Below, piece after piece: positions 10,248-21,280 of a stretch of 64,000 bases of DNA (positions within the stretch are counted from its first letter, which is position 1; every line of letters starts with the position of its first letter). Both the position numbers and the translations under genes were made by a program. The notes under the pieces are model-generated. The model was not told the DNA's origin. It ran no database searches and worked only from the letters and a program-made list of their open reading frames with translations. The stretch lies in assembly GCA_949358305.1 (NCBI GenBank), contig OX442318.1, positions 8,852,501 to 8,916,500 on the forward strand, in the 5' to 3' direction. Source of the DNA: Strigamia acuminata (Eukaryota; Arthropoda; Chilopoda; Geophilomorpha; Linotaeniidae).

Positions 10248-11068
10248 TGTGGTGACCCAGTTGGATAAGTGTCCCCCCAGGGCGGATACTTGTCCTATGA
10301 GTCACTATGATTAAAGAGTCGTTCCCCCCCGAGTTGGCTCCACCTCCCCATGGCAGGTGTGTGCCCCGAGGGGGAGGAAGCGGCTGGTGGTCAGCCCCCA
10401 TTGGTTGATCGCCGGCCCTTCACCCCACTGCATAAAAGGCTGTGTTTCCCGCCTAAAGACAGAACTTACACAAACGACACCAAGAACACAGCAACTACCT
10501 CACCGTCAGGCCAACTTCAACTACAAGTTAGGATTGATCGAGGATCGCTGAGTAAAGTGCAAACTGTAACTCTCACGAAGTCACTTGCGAGCTATTCCTG
10601 CGAAAGCACGAGAATAGCCCTTGTGAAATCACCCAGAATAATCGCCCAGACGATTATTCGCCGAAGTAAGTGTCCGAGTGCTTTGTAGGGAACCCCAAAG
10701 TTCCTAGACGAGGCCTCTGCGACGCTAAACCAAAACCTAGACAACAGGCACGGATAGAAGACTCGAAAGAGCATTCCACCGCGTCCGTGAAGACGAATCC
10801 GTGACGAATTAACGACAACTCGAGACGCCGCCTTTGTTCCGCCGACCACGCGGAATCGACGACGCCATCTTGAGAAATCCTTTGTTCGACGCTGACCACG
10901 TCGACTCTAGAATTATTACTGAGTGTATTTTAAAGGCATAAAGCCTGGTGAATAAATTACCTGTTTATTTACATACATTTAGTATTCATTTGGGTATTTG
11001 CATAATTGATCACAGGTAAAGTATTACACGTTAGCGCTATTTAAACCTATACAGAGTAGGACGCGACA
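10248..11068. mobile_element. Solo LTR, 821 bp, AGGT target duplication
   Basis: It starts TGTGGTGACCCAG and ends GGACGCGACA, with the 4-bp direct repeat AGGT at 10244-10247 and 11069-11072. It contains CATAAAAGG-type promoter-like and AATAAA-type signals, and no coding region. A diverged relative lies at 39061-39878. It interrupts the copied 5' flank of WSD-2; the uninterrupted arrangement is seen in front of WSD-1. The 4-bp duplication fits Gypsy-type integration. Confidence 0.8.
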
Positions 11069-11460
11069 AGGTGGCACATAAAGGAAATATACTCTTGATT
11101 ATAATCTGTATTGTTGTATCACCGGCCATTCATGGCGTCAAATTAAATTTAATTAAATTTAATTCACACGCATGAAATTAGTCTCAATTTTATTTTATTT
11201 TATGTTAACATAAAATTCCAGTATTATCTCTCCGTATTAAATATCCCTAGCAATCTGATATCACATATACCAGAATATTTTATTTTAGTACTTTTACATA
11301 GGTCACTAGTCCTGTTGACAACGTCACGCTTTTCGACCAATGACGGCAAAGTAAGCAGAATGCACCCCCTGGGAAGTGCGTTTATCAAGGTAGTGTAGCC
11401 CATAAGTTACCTCTGACCACATGATTGACAAGCCATGCCAAAAATTGAAGAGTAAAACCA
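11069..11460. repeat. Dispersed repeat shared with 42826-43094
   Basis: About 11096-11380 (from GATTATAATCTGTATTGTTG to GCAGAATGCACCCCCTGGG) recurs with moderate divergence at 42826-43094. It is non-coding and AT-rich and could be part of an LTR or another repeat; the family is not recognised. Confidence 0.7.
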
Positions 11461-11826
11461 TGCTTGTGACACAATATTTCAGCGCTATGTTGGAAATAAC
11501 GTTGATGACTTGTTTATTATTATTATTTTATTATTTAGTTGTTTTCAGCATAATAAAAAGTCAAATATTAAGGCTTAATACTACTAAACCAACCACTAGA
11601 GTTAAGAAATCATCTGTTCAGAATCGGATAACGCATTGTATAAATTTGGCATCAACTTTGGCAACATTAATAATGGTTTAAATATATTCCAGGTGTGTAC
11701 TTGAAAGATCTAATGATATCACCAGCGGACAAAGGAAGTATTGTTTAAATCTGCAGTGAAATCCACTAGAGAAACACTCGAACATTGCCTCAACATTGCA
11801 GACACAAGTCAATTCCGTTGACCAAA
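11461..11826 (+). promoter_or_regulatory. 5' flank of WSD-2
   Basis: Near-copy of 4660-5002 in front of WSD-1, ending CCGTTGACCAAA before the ATG. The part beyond 11480 is intact relative to WSD-1. More distal flank was displaced about 1.2 kb upstream by the solo LTR and the repeat before it. Confidence 0.6.
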
Positions 11827-13487
11827 ATGGGCGAGTTTCTCGTTGCACTTATTTATTTTTCACTAACAGCCATTTTTCCGGCATTGCTTCTTCCGCTACT
11901 ACTGATATCTGAATTCTTCAGGCAGTTAGTACGACTTTACCTCTGCCTGAAACACGAGCGCTGGATTAGCTTCATGGACAGCATGGACAGCGTGATGGTA
12001 ATGCACAAAGAAGAGCAGGGAGCACTCATAAAGTTCTACATGATTTTCCGAGGTACTTTTGACTTGCAAGAAATTAAAAACCAAGTTAAGAATAAGTGGA
12101 CTGACGTAACGCGAAACGGCCAACATAAGTACGCTCATCTTCGGCAACACGCCGTTGAAACGTGTGGATATTTCTTTTGGTTGCCGGACAACAATTTCTC
12201 AATTGACGACCACGTCCAAGTGTTAAACTGTAAACCACCCAGAAATCAAAACGAACTGAATGACATATATTCCCATCTCAGTAGTCAACGGTTACCAAAA
12301 GACCGATCGCCATGGTTAGTGCGCCTTTTTCCATTAGACGAAGACTTTGCCGGCGAACCTCGTTATGTACTTTTCATAACAATCGATCACTGCCTCGGCG
12401 ACGGTTACAACCTCATCCGACTGTTAAATAAATGCTTCCTAGATGAAAAACCAATCAGATATATGACTTCAAAAACGAAAACACCATTTTCATTAACTGC
12501 TTTTCTTACCGACTTGTTCTACTATCCCAAATATTGCATCCAGGATCAGTTTGTTCAAGGAGACAAGAACATTTTACACGGTCCAAAGCAAACCTACAGA
12601 AAAATCGTTGCGCCATCGCCACCTATTTCTTTGTCGAGAGTATCGAGAATTAGGAAATCAACTGGAACTTCTGTCAATGACATTATGGTATCGTGCATAG
12701 CCGGGGCATTAAAGAGATATTTTTCTCAGCAGAAATCACCACCACGGAATGATGTTCATATCTTTGTTCCTGTGTCGATGCAAAGTGGATATGAAGAAGT
12801 TAATTTTGAGAATAAGGCGTCCTATTTTGTAATGCCTATTGATGCGAGTAATGAAAGTGCATTGGAGAGGTTGAAAACTACAAACAAAGTTGCAAGCAGA
12901 TTGAAAAATACACAGTTCCCTTATTTCAACTACGTAGTGGCAAAACTTCTCACAAATCGAATTCCAGCTTATATTGCTTGCAGGATGTCTTATTACATCC
13001 TTGATTGTACTACCTACATAAGTAATGTGGCCTTTCAGCAGGACCAGTGTTTCAATAATGTTGGTCAAGAACTTTTGGCTTTTGGGGTTTTTCCTCCACA
13101 TAATCTCACAATTGGTAAGGAAATAAACAATTAGCCAGGTTTAAATTAAATTAGTCAATGTAGCCAAATAAGTTACTATTTTCTTTGCAACTCTAACTAA
13201 AAACGCGTCAATAGAATTTTACACCGATGTTTACACATGAAAAATGATGATTGAAACGAATTCAAAGTGAATTCGATTATAGTTAGGATTTTTGCTTTTT
13301 ATTTTGTGCAATAATTTCCTCTGATCAACTTTGTTTCCTTCCAGCTACAGGTATAATAATCACAAGTTTCAATGGAAGCATTCAACTTGGAGTATCAGCT
13401 GACGAAGTAATCATGGCAAAGGATGATGTTAACTTTCTTATACAATCATTTGCTGAAGAATTTGAAGAACTTGAAAACAATTTGTAA
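11827..13487 (+). CDS. WSD/DGAT-like O-acyltransferase WSD-2 (two exons)
   Basis: Exon 1 is 11827-13114 and exon 2 is 13345-13487; both exons are exactly as long as in WSD-1 (1288 and 143 bp), joined in phase 1 to 476 codons plus TAA. The ATG at 11827 is chosen because it aligns with WSD-1; the frame stays open upstream to about 11785 without an ATG. The acyltransferase motif is DHCLGDG at 187-193: catalytic His188 and Asp192-Gly193 are present and the first His is Asp. An N-terminal hydrophobic segment and the C-terminal WSD1 domain with TGTSVNDIMVSCIAGALKRY are kept. Differences from WSD-1 cluster around residues 50-60 and 225-255 and in the last 100 residues. A recent tandem duplicate that looks functional; acyl donor and acceptor are unknown. 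Confidence 0.88.
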
Positions 13488-13689
13488 ATTTTAAATGTTA
13501 CGTAATTAATTAGGAAAGGTTTTTTTTTTTTTTTTTTTTTTTGCTGTGATGTATTAATGTATTTTTTTTATGGTATTATGTCAGTTAAAAGAATTATTAT
13601 ATTGAACCTTACGATAATTATTACATTATTATTACATGATATTAAATTAATAATAACTCATGTAGCTAATAAATCACAATTTTATAGCC

Positions 13690-13880
13690 AAGCGTTATCC
13701 ATTCACTCTACACTTTTTGATGAAAGAAAATAACATACCTTTGTCCATATGTGACGCGTTGAATGTTAAGAGCTGAGACAGAAATCAAATCTAATTTATA
13801 ACAATAAAAATTACATTCAAATATATTTTTATTTTCATTTCAGGTGTACCCTATTTTTCCAATCTACAAATGCTATGCAC
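13690..13880 (+). pseudogene. Second sulfotransferase relic (5' flank and exon-2 border only)
   Basis: It repeats the 8745-9062 relic: an AGCCAAGCGTTATCC-type flank up to GAGACAGAAATCAAATC, followed directly by the intron-1-like stretch and an acceptor (CATTTCAG) with a few bases of exon 2. Exon 1 itself has been deleted. It lies downstream of WSD-2 as the other relic does downstream of WSD-1. Confidence 0.65.
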
Positions 13881-13938
13881 ATGATTCTATTTATAATATG
13901 GATACCCTATGAAAAAAAAAAAAAAACAATATTTATAC

Positions 13939-14591
13939 TGTCACGGGCAGGCTACCCACCCTACTTTTTATTTCATTTTCCACTTGGTTTTACCCATCTT
14001 AAGTTTTCCCAGTTTTCCTTAATTTATCCTCTCATCTAAGATTGATGATTCATCCTCTTAAATGTATGCGCAGCCTCAACCTTGCGCATCACATTATTTC
14101 CAACAATAGCAGTTATTTTCTACCTTTCACCCCCTCACCCACTTTCATAAACTTGACCATGTGACTCAAGTTTACTTAGTCACCTTTTTGCTAATCAACA
14201 TCACTTCTCATACCTCTCTCAACCAAGCCACAGCTTCTAGATTGTTAACCACGCGTCTTAAACAGCGCACTTCTCTTTTCAACCCCATTGCGTCTTTTTT
14301 TGCTGAAGTTTTAAATTTGAATGCCTGTGATATTCCCCGCCCTCCCGCTTCAGGAATTACATTGCGCATACTCATTCTTTTACGTCAAACACCCACAACG
14401 TGAGAGTGATTCCCGTCGAATATAAAAAATGTTGGTTACAGCGGGTTTAGATTCATTCACCGCCTGATGTCCTCACTTGACGGCGGCCATTACGAGTAAA
14501 TCAACAAACTTTTCCCACTAGTTTGCGCCAAATTAACTTTTGTGCGAATTCAAATCTAATTAATTATTACATCCAAAATTAATTCGTGACA
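13939..14591. mobile_element. Solo LTR, 653 bp, ATAC target duplication
   Basis: It begins TGTCACGGGCAGGCTACCC and ends ATTCGTGACA. The 4-bp direct repeat ATAC lies at 13935-13938 and 14592-14595. The paralogous block at 9130-9150 shows the uninterrupted target (TTTATACATTCTTTGC). It is related to the LTR at 60838-61509, whose element is internally present, so the family is Gypsy-type. No coding sequence. Confidence 0.9.
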
Positions 14592-14630
14592 ATACATTCT
14601 TTGCAAGTGTAAAGAGTGTACACACAGTAG

Positions 14631-14755
14631 CTGCATTCGAAAAGTCGATTAAAAAACATTTTTAAACAACATGACTGCGGGACGTCTCGCAGAGCACAAA
14701 CGCACAGCAGTTAAATACGTTTAACTGTTATTTTAAACTAATTTTTCGAATGCAG
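14631..14755. mobile_element. MITE with CTGCATTC ends, copy 2
   Basis: Partner of 9173-9297; the left end CTGCATTCGAAAAGTCGATT is mirrored by a TTTTTCGAATGCAG right end. It was duplicated together with the surrounding block rather than inserted twice. Confidence 0.65.
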
Positions 14756-15401
14756 ATTTTATTTTAATTTGTCGTAAAGTTACTAATTGCTTACTGAAAG
14801 GTGAGTTTGTAAGATGTAATCGAATCAGTAGAGCTTGGAATACGTTTGTATGCGATTGGACAACTTCGGTTGACACAAAAATGGCGGATGGGAAGTCCTG
14901 TCGTAACCGCTTCGCGCCCAGATCCGATGAAAATCATGCATTGCGATTATTTCCTTCAGCACCATCCAGTGGCAACACTTAAAGCTCATATTATCTTGCT
15001 TTCTCAACCTGTGGCATGTTTTTCTTTACTGAAAGTTTTTGTTGTATTTATTTGTAAACATGTTAACATTGTACAGTTGTTGGGGGTACACTTGATGCTG
15101 TAAACCATCAACTTGTTCTATTTGTGTATGTGAAGCAAGCTAGCAGCTGCACCCGCATCCAAAATGTCTACTCTATCCAATACAACTTGGTAATTTGTCT
15201 ATCTGGTGGGCTTGTAGTGACTACCACTTTGTTAATTTCCTCTAACTGCAGCTCTGTACTATCTGTTAATTCCAAAATTTCTTTCTTACTGATTATATGT
15301 ATTGCAGCTGCCACGGTCGGTTCACTTACACAGCTGGAACTTACACTTGGTTTGATCATGTTTGTAATAAACACAAGGCTGAGACTGAAATCAAATCGGA
15401 A
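14756..15401. other. 5' region of ST-A
   Basis: To about 15040 this is the paralogue of 9300-9590. The remainder up to the ST-A start has no recognised element. Only the last bases before the ATG (GAAATCAAATC) are shared with the other sulfotransferase genes, so ST-A appears to have its own distal 5' flank. Confidence 0.45.
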
Positions 15402-16584
15402 ATGATTTGGAGATCCAAAAAAATGTTGTTCTTCTGCTCGCTACTCACATTATTCATTGTGGCATTTCCAACAGTTTATTACGTCAGTCATCAACAGAAA
15501 AGTAAATTTAATTTTTTTCACCATAAAAAATACATTTTTTTAAAAAAATATTTGTATTCTCATTTCAGTTGTAGCATATTTTTCCAAAAAACACAATCAA
15601 AATGCAACGACAAGTACGGAGCCTAATCCAATACCCCCACCGCCGATTCAAAATGCAAATTACCTGGTGAACGTCCTTTTATTCGCGCACTCCCGCACTG
15701 GAAGTGGACTTACGGGCGAACTGCTGTCTTTACTTCCAAATTCAGCATATTTCTATGAACCAGTGTTTGCTTCAAGGGTCATGCTGGGAAAATTGTCAGC
15801 TGAAAGCCGTATAAACGCACTAAATGGAGTATTCGAGTGTAATCTGACTCTACTTCATGCATTATTTGCCAGAAGCACCATCCACGTAATCAGACAGTTG
15901 AATGGAATTCCAATCAAAAAAAGAGATTACCTCGCTAGTTCCGATTTGGAAGATGGATGTCTCGCGAGCCACGTCCGAATTGCAAAAACAATAATTCTAA
16001 GTGTACGTGCAATAATCTTAAATTTATATATTTAAACACAGTTCATTTTTTTCTTTTAGATGAATGACGTTGTTTCGATGAATAAAAATGACGAACCTGC
16101 CTTTAAAATTATCCACTTGGTACGAGATCCACGCGCCATGTTCAGCTCGGTTGTGAAGGCAAAAATATGGTCGGACGAAGATCACTCGCCTATAAAAGCG
16201 TGCATGGAATTAAATCAGGACATCGAGCTGGGAAATCAAATGCCGACAGATATCTACTTGAGAATGAGATACGAAGATATTGTGGACAATCCTCAGCAAG
16301 CGGCAAATAAAATGTATACTTTTTTAGGATTTACTCTCTCCCAGCATATTTTGCTAAATTATTTGAAAGCTCACATGCACGCTGAAGAAAATCCCAAAAT
16401 GAATGAAGTTGCCGGAGAGGTCTTCAGTACGGTCCGCAACTCCAGCTTCCATGCTAACCATTGGCAGAATGACGTTACCGGTATCGAAGAGTTAATCCAG
16501 CATGTTGACACGTTATGTGAATGGATGATGCAAGAATTGGGGTATCAAAAACTGGATAAGTTATCTGTAAATAAAACAAAATAA
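15402..16584 (+). CDS. Carbohydrate sulfotransferase ST-A (three exons)
   Basis: Exons 15402-15501, 15569-16002 and 16060-16584 join without a break to 352 codons plus TAA. The protein is a predicted type II Golgi membrane protein: a short basic N-terminus (MIWRSKK), a signal anchor at about 8-26, a Ser/Pro/Thr-rich stem and a lumenal sulfotransferase domain. The PAPS 5'-phosphosulfate loop is RTGSGLTGELL (other copies have RTGSSFTGELL) near residue 76, and the 3'-phosphate site is HLVRDPRAMFSS near residue 200. These are hallmarks of the galactose/GlcNAc-type carbohydrate sulfotransferase family, which transfers sulfate from PAPS to glycans. The substrate is unknown. AATAAA overlaps the stop codon. 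It is the most diverged member of the array, with an extra His before the first donor and the loop change SSF to SGL. It looks intact. Confidence 0.85.
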
Positions 16585-17435
16585 ACACTCATCAGGTAGT
16601 TCCAAGATTAAAATTTTTTAGCACTAATTTTCTATCTGTAATAAGAGAATTACAGTGTAAGGTGTATAAGTCTTGCTGCGTTTCTGGATTCGCCAACAAA
16701 GAAATGACTATTTAGTTAATTAAATCTGTCTTCAAAGAGGCCGGTATTCAATCTGGAAGCAGTTTGAATGCCGTCTTTAGGTCTTAAATCGGATTTTGGC
16801 TGTTAAATTAATGTCTAGGGTCAATAAATACGAGTAAAATAAAATAAAAAGGAACAAATGTTTATTTAGGTTTAATAGAAGGAATTAGGTTATTCTAAAA
16901 AAAAATTATATCGTCGGTCTTCGAGCGTCGTCGGGGGCAGCGTGGGTTTGTCCGTGTAAAAATAATGTTGTTTATTTTGATTTTATTTATTAAATTCAAT
17001 TTAGTGTTGAAATTGATTGTTAATGTTTTAAATTTAACTGTCCGTCTTTTTTTTGTATTTGACCTTTTATTGATCAAGAATTTAGGAAATGTGACCTACT
17101 TATCGTGTTTCGTAACCTACTTGTCACGTTTTGAACTTTGATTATTCGTTTTCCAGAAGAGTGAAGTTCACAATTTCACTTATCTAGATAACAGGGTAAA
17201 TGTTATTTGAATGCTAAAATGTAATTAAGCTACAGTAATGCTGCATCTCATGAAATAGAATTTTTTTTTTTAATATTCAAACAGTTTCACAACAATTATA
17301 ATAGTTTTTCAGCAGCTGGCTTGTCAGTCATTTTCAGGATTTCCATTGTAGTTGTTGTTGTTGTTGTTTTTACCATTCAATCGTTGTATTCCTATGACTT
17401 GGCACACACCAAACCAGACTGCTATGACTAGGGGT
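16585..17435 (+). other. ST-A 3' flank and the displaced 5' flank of ST-B
   Basis: Up to about 17265 nothing is recognised. From about 17266 to 17435 the sequence matches the DNA immediately upstream of ST-E, G and H (AAACAGTTTCAC through CAGCAGCTGGCTTGTCAG to GACTAGGGG). This is therefore the original upstream region of ST-B, cut off by the Gypsy insertion that follows. Bases 17432-17435 (GGGT) are the left target duplication. Confidence 0.7.
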
Positions 17436-18453
17436 TGTCGCGCTCAACTCTAACCGTCGCTAACTCGTGGGTTGATTACTTAATTCGACTAACTCACTAC
17501 CGCTTTGCTCAAGCGGTTTACCCAAAGAAATGATTACACAGATATAAAAGGTAAAATATAATATAGATTTATTCTGCGGGGCAATGTACAGATATATCTT
17601 ATATATATATCTATAAAGGGTAAGTAAAATGTAAATCGGAATGGGTGATGGGAAATGGAAAGGCAAAGGTAAGATGAAAGCTGGCTGGAATCGGCGAGGT
17701 CGTCTGTTGTCTCGTGCGTGTCCAAGATGGCGTCCTCGTTGTAGCAACGTGATGTCGTCTTGGGCCGGCGTGGCAATATGGCGTCCTCGGCTCGTCTCTG
17801 GCTGGTCCTTCGGGCTCACGCTGGTCGGGCGCGAGTGAATGCTTAGTTAAAAGGCTTACTTCGGGCTGTTGTCTAGGTTTTTGTGTGGTGTCCGGCGATC
17901 ACACAGCGGCGGACTCTTCTGGCTCCCGGCGGTCACACAGCGGCGGGAACGCTCGTCGTGGTTTTACTGCAGTTTAGGCTTGTGCGACCGTTTGTCTGCA
18001 CAACTCGCTAAACTGGAGTGGTTTTTACTATTTCTAGCTGGTGTGCTAAAATAGTGTGGTAATCTTATCTCGCAGGTTACTCTGCGGAGTTTGACACTGA
18101 CCAAACGTACTCACGGTAAATTGTCCTTTGTCCTTGGTCAATCCCAGTATATTTACTTGGGCCTGATCTTGTAGGACGACGGGTTTTACGTGTGTTTCTC
18201 GTTTGATGGTTGTGTTGGTTCTGCCCGCTCAGTGCAAGGCACATTCCTTTGCACAAAGCGGGGTCGACAGGTGACCGGAATCACCCAATGGTGGGGTGGA
18301 CGAGCCATCCCCACTCCCTCAGGGCAGACGCCTGTCCATTGACTAGATGTCAATGCACTGAGGGAAGGGAGACGCGCTTGCGGCTCCCCTTACACCCGAA
18401 ACGAGGTCACGAGAGAAACTCTTCGTTGACCCCGGTCCAGTCGGGTCACAACA
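17436..18453 (-). repeat. Gypsy 3' LTR
   Basis: 1018 bp. Read on the minus strand it begins TGTTGTGACCCGAC and ends GCGCGACA. A minus-strand AATAAA lies at 17569-17574, suitable as polyadenylation signal. It contains a short direct duplication around CACACAGCGGCGG (about 17900-17945). Confidence 0.95.
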
Positions 18454-18464
18454 CTTCCCCCTCC
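18454..18464 (-). promoter_or_regulatory. Polypurine tract
   Basis: On the minus strand, GGAGGGGGAAG abuts the 3' LTR directly. Purine tracts in this position prime plus-strand DNA synthesis in LTR elements. Confidence 0.85.
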
Positions 18465-18489
18465 GAGCTCAGACCGTGGGGCTGAGCGA

Positions 18490-21255
18490 TCACTTCTTTC
18501 CTGGGGGACCCGACACTGAGTCCGTCACCTGGGCGTAACTCACTCCAGGGACAGGCGGTTGAGTGCCGGGTGGCGCGGGTAGATCGCCTACTAACGCCGA
18601 GGACCGATCTCGGGGGTCCTCATGCTCCGTAATGAAGCATAATGCATGGCCGTCAACTGGCTCATGCGGGGCACGCGTCCTCTCGTGTAACCAAACGCTC
18701 GGGATGTAGGCGGAGAAGCCGGTGTTCGTATGCCGGATGGCATTGGCTTCCGCTGGCGTCACTGGCACACGGTGGGCTCTCAGCAACCTCTGGTGGAAGA
18801 TGAGGTCTCTAGTCTTCCGGATCTGGTTGTGAAGCCAGATGAAGACTGATTTGCCTTTGTCCCGCTGCGCGAGGATAAACCTCCTGGTCGCCGTCGTCAT
18901 CGAGAGATGGGGAAACTCTTCGATGATTCGCCCGTAATAGTCTGGCGGAGGCGGTGCCGGCTTCGGCTTCTGGGTGGCCGCGGGAATAGCGGCTTGCGTC
19001 GTTGTCGCCGCTCGGGCCGGTGAGGTCCCGGGCGGTGTCGGCTTCGTTTGCTCGACGGACCTGACGGGTGGCGTTCGGCACAGCAAGCGCTTTGGTTTAC
19101 CCGCCACTTCGAACAGGGCGGGTCCTTGCGGGGATATCTCCGCAGGCATCGGTGGCGGAATCGGAACTCCGCTCGTCGGCGAGATCACCATTTCTACATC
19201 CTCTGCCGATTCTTCCGTCTGGATGGTCAAGGCGCGCAGTTGTTGGGTAGGCGCCGCTGTCCAGGTGGCGGAGGTATAACGAAACGCCGTGCTTCGCAAC
19301 TTGTACCCCTCAAATTCGGGGTTTACCACATCCCTGGTTAGCTCGTACCGAGTCAACACAGGGTCGGGCAGAATGGAGCTCCACTCTGCGAGGAGTGCAC
19401 GGGGAACCTGTACACCCTCTCTGTCCACGACAGACCATGCGGCCATCGCCTGACGCCCTTCTCCGAAGAGTGCTGGGGTTAGCAGCTGCATCATGACCTT
19501 GGTCAATGATAGCTGTAGGCTGCGACGATTCACTGGATTCGATCGCTCCGAATCCGCAGTGAAGGCACACGAGAGCTTACTCATCATCGCCGTTGCCCAT
19601 TCGATGAAATATCGCTGGGCCTGATCCACACCTCGCAAGGCGGGCGCGGAGACTCTTGGGTCTTCCATCACGAAGCGAAACGCTGAGAGCTCGGAGATAG
19701 TCGGATTGGCGGCTTCTCTCGCGAGTCGCGCTTCTTCGTCTCGCCTCTCGAAAAACAGGGCCGAGGAACCGGATCGGGGTTGGCTCGGCCTGTAAATGCC
19801 GGTCAAATTGGCTCGACATTCCTGCGCAATGCTCTGTCCAACGGGGAGAGGGACTGAGCGGTCGGTGGGTAAATCCGGCGGATCGCTCGAATTCAACAAC
19901 GACGGCGGCGGCAGGTTCGGAGGCGGCTGCGTCTTGGTCGGCAGCGTCGGCGTCGGCAGCGGTGGTGTTGGCTGCGTCGGCGGTGGTGGCGTCTCCGTCG
20001 TCTGCACTCCAGTCATTGCGACTTGGAGCGCCGGGAGATGTTGTCCGGAGCCTGAAGGCTGCACGATGGCGGTTGGCATGCCATCGGGTCGTGGTCGCGA
20101 ATTAATGTAGTCTGCGAGCCACCTTGCCACCTCGTGTGGGGTCACCTTCCCGTCGGTGACAACACCCATCTTCCTGGCGTGTTTCATCGCGGGATCGAAA
20201 CGTGTCAGTTTCGTCCGCTTCATCTGAGTCAGAATCTCGCGAAGGTCCCGCGTATCTGCCGCTGGGACGTGTCGCTCACCTGACTGGCTACCACTTCGTC
20301 GACCCGCTCTCTTGGAGATGTAGGCGGGTTCGGGGATGGGACGGCCCCGAGCTTCGCACCTCGCGAAGTATCGCTCCTTGCGATCTTTTTTCCGCTGCTC
20401 GCGATGAGTCAGCGGACGTCTAGAAGTGCTGGGACGAGAGACTCGCTCTTCATCACCAGACATCCAAACCTCCTTGCACTCCTTACCGTCTTTAATCTGA
20501 CGGTTTACGAAAATTCGCGGTCGTGAATACTGCGAAGGGTCACGCACCGTACTAGTGGATGGCCCAGCTTCGTTGCTTTCAGTCGTGTTTTGAGCGACAC
20601 GCTGCTTCTTGGTTGTCGCTGGGGAACGCGACTGGCTGTCCCCGGCGCCTTTGGAGCGCTTGCGCTTCCGCGGGTAGCTGCTCTTGGGCCCCAAAATCCC
20701 CAGGTAGTGGAGCTGCCACATCTCGGCTTGGGACGTCAAAATTCCCATCCGAGGTCTCCACTGGGGCGTACTCTCTCCCAATCGCAGCCTCTCAAACCAC
20801 AGATGAATATCATCCGCGGTCATCCCCTCGTTTTGGAGGATGCGCTCGGCCACTGCCGTAGCGGTATCCACCAGCTGTTGTCTATAATGCTGGTAGATGG
20901 CCTCACGGGCCTCTTCTGTCTCGGCTGCTCGCCACGCATGCAGCACGTGTTCCTCCGCCGGGTTGCCAGTGTACTGACTTGACAATCCGGGGTGGAAAAT
21001 CGGCGATTTCGGGTCATCGTCACGAGCTAACTCTGTGGCGATGCCTTCGCGCATTCCCTCCGGGAACGTATCCAGGAGCGTGCAGTCTCGTACCCAACGT
21101 CGGGCGATGCATCGGGAATGTAGTATTCGCAGGCGCCAAGGGTCGGCGTCTTCGCCGAAACATCGTCGGTAAAAATCGGGCAGCGCGCCTCGAAATATCC
21201 CGCCACGAGTGATGCAAGCGGGGTCTAATGGTCCCCATGTTTTACGTAGTGCCAT
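18490..21255 (-). CDS. Gypsy third ORF, 921 aa, unknown family, in env position
   Basis: An open frame of 921 codons between pol and the 3' LTR. I chose the ATG at 21255 (MALRKTWGPL) because it lies directly after a strong splice acceptor; the frame is open slightly further upstream. The protein has no signal peptide, no hydrophobic membrane segment and few cysteines, so it does not look like an envelope glycoprotein even though it occupies that place. Visible features are an N-terminal region of about 190 residues rich in Trp, Arg and His, a basic cluster PRKRKRSK near 195-202 that could be a nuclear localisation signal, long Ser/Arg/Thr-rich linkers, a strongly proline-rich stretch around 430-490, and two more compact-looking segments (about 520-690 and 760-880). 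I recognise no family. Codon usage and GC content resemble gag and pol. Role unknown; expression from a spliced mRNA is inferred. Confidence 0.75.
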   Translation of the reverse strand: MALRKTWGPLDPACITRGGIFRGALPDFYRRCFGEDADPWRLRILHSRCIARRWVRDCTLLDTFPEGMREGIATELARDDDPKSPIFHPGLSSQYTGNPAEEHVLHAWRAAETEEAREAIYQHYRQQLVDTATAVAERILQNEGMTADDIHLWFERLRLGESTPQWRPRMGILTSQAEMWQLHYLGILGPKSSYPRKRKRSKGAGDSQSRSPATTKKQRVAQNTTESNEAGPSTSTVRDPSQYSRPRIFVNRQIKDGKECKEVWMSGDEERVSRPSTSRRPLTHREQRKKDRKERYFARCEARGRPIPEPAYISKRAGRRSGSQSGERHVPAADTRDLREILTQMKRTKLTRFDPAMKHARKMGVVTDGKVTPHEVARWLADYINSRPRPDGMPTAIVQPSGSGQHLPALQVAMTGVQTTETPPPPTQPTPPLPTPTLPTKTQPPPNLPPPSLLNSSDPPDLPTDRSVPLPVGQSIAQECRANLTGIYRPSQPRSGSSALFFERRDEEARLAREAANPTISELSAFRFVMEDPRVSAPALRGVDQAQRYFIEWATAMMSKLSCAFTADSERSNPVNRRSLQLSLTKVMMQLLTPALFGEGRQAMAAWSVVDREGVQVPRALLAEWSSILPDPVLTRYELTRDVVNPEFEGYKLRSTAFRYTSATWTAAPTQQLRALTIQTEESAEDVEMVISPTSGVPIPPPMPAEISPQGPALFEVAGKPKRLLCRTPPVRSVEQTKPTPPGTSPARAATTTQAAIPAATQKPKPAPPPPDYYGRIIEEFPHLSMTTATRRFILAQRDKGKSVFIWLHNQIRKTRDLIFHQRLLRAHRVPVTPAEANAIRHTNTGFSAYIPSVWLHERTRAPHEPVDGHALCFITEHEDPRDRSSALVGDLPAPPGTQPPVPGVSYAQVTDSVSGPPGKK

Positions 21256-21280
21256 CTGGAAGGATGGAGAAATAAACAAT
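21256..21280 (-). promoter_or_regulatory. Splice acceptor in front of the third ORF
   Basis: On the minus strand the sequence runs TTTATTTCTCCATCCTTCCAG immediately before ATGGCACTACG. A long pyrimidine run ending in CAG that abuts an ATG is a strong 3' splice site. Env genes of errantiviral Gypsy elements are expressed from spliced RNA in the same way. The donor was not identified. Confidence 0.6.

Noticed and set aside
11785-11826. N-terminal extension of WSD-2
   Set aside because: No ATG in the extension, and WSD-1 starts at the position equal to 11827.
17460-17819. 119-aa open frame repeated at 29951-30310
   Set aside because: Lies within the Gypsy LTR; low-complexity, no domain.
18490-21255. 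Envelope protein of an errantivirus
   Set aside because: Position and splice acceptor fit, but no signal peptide, membrane span or cysteine pattern is visible.
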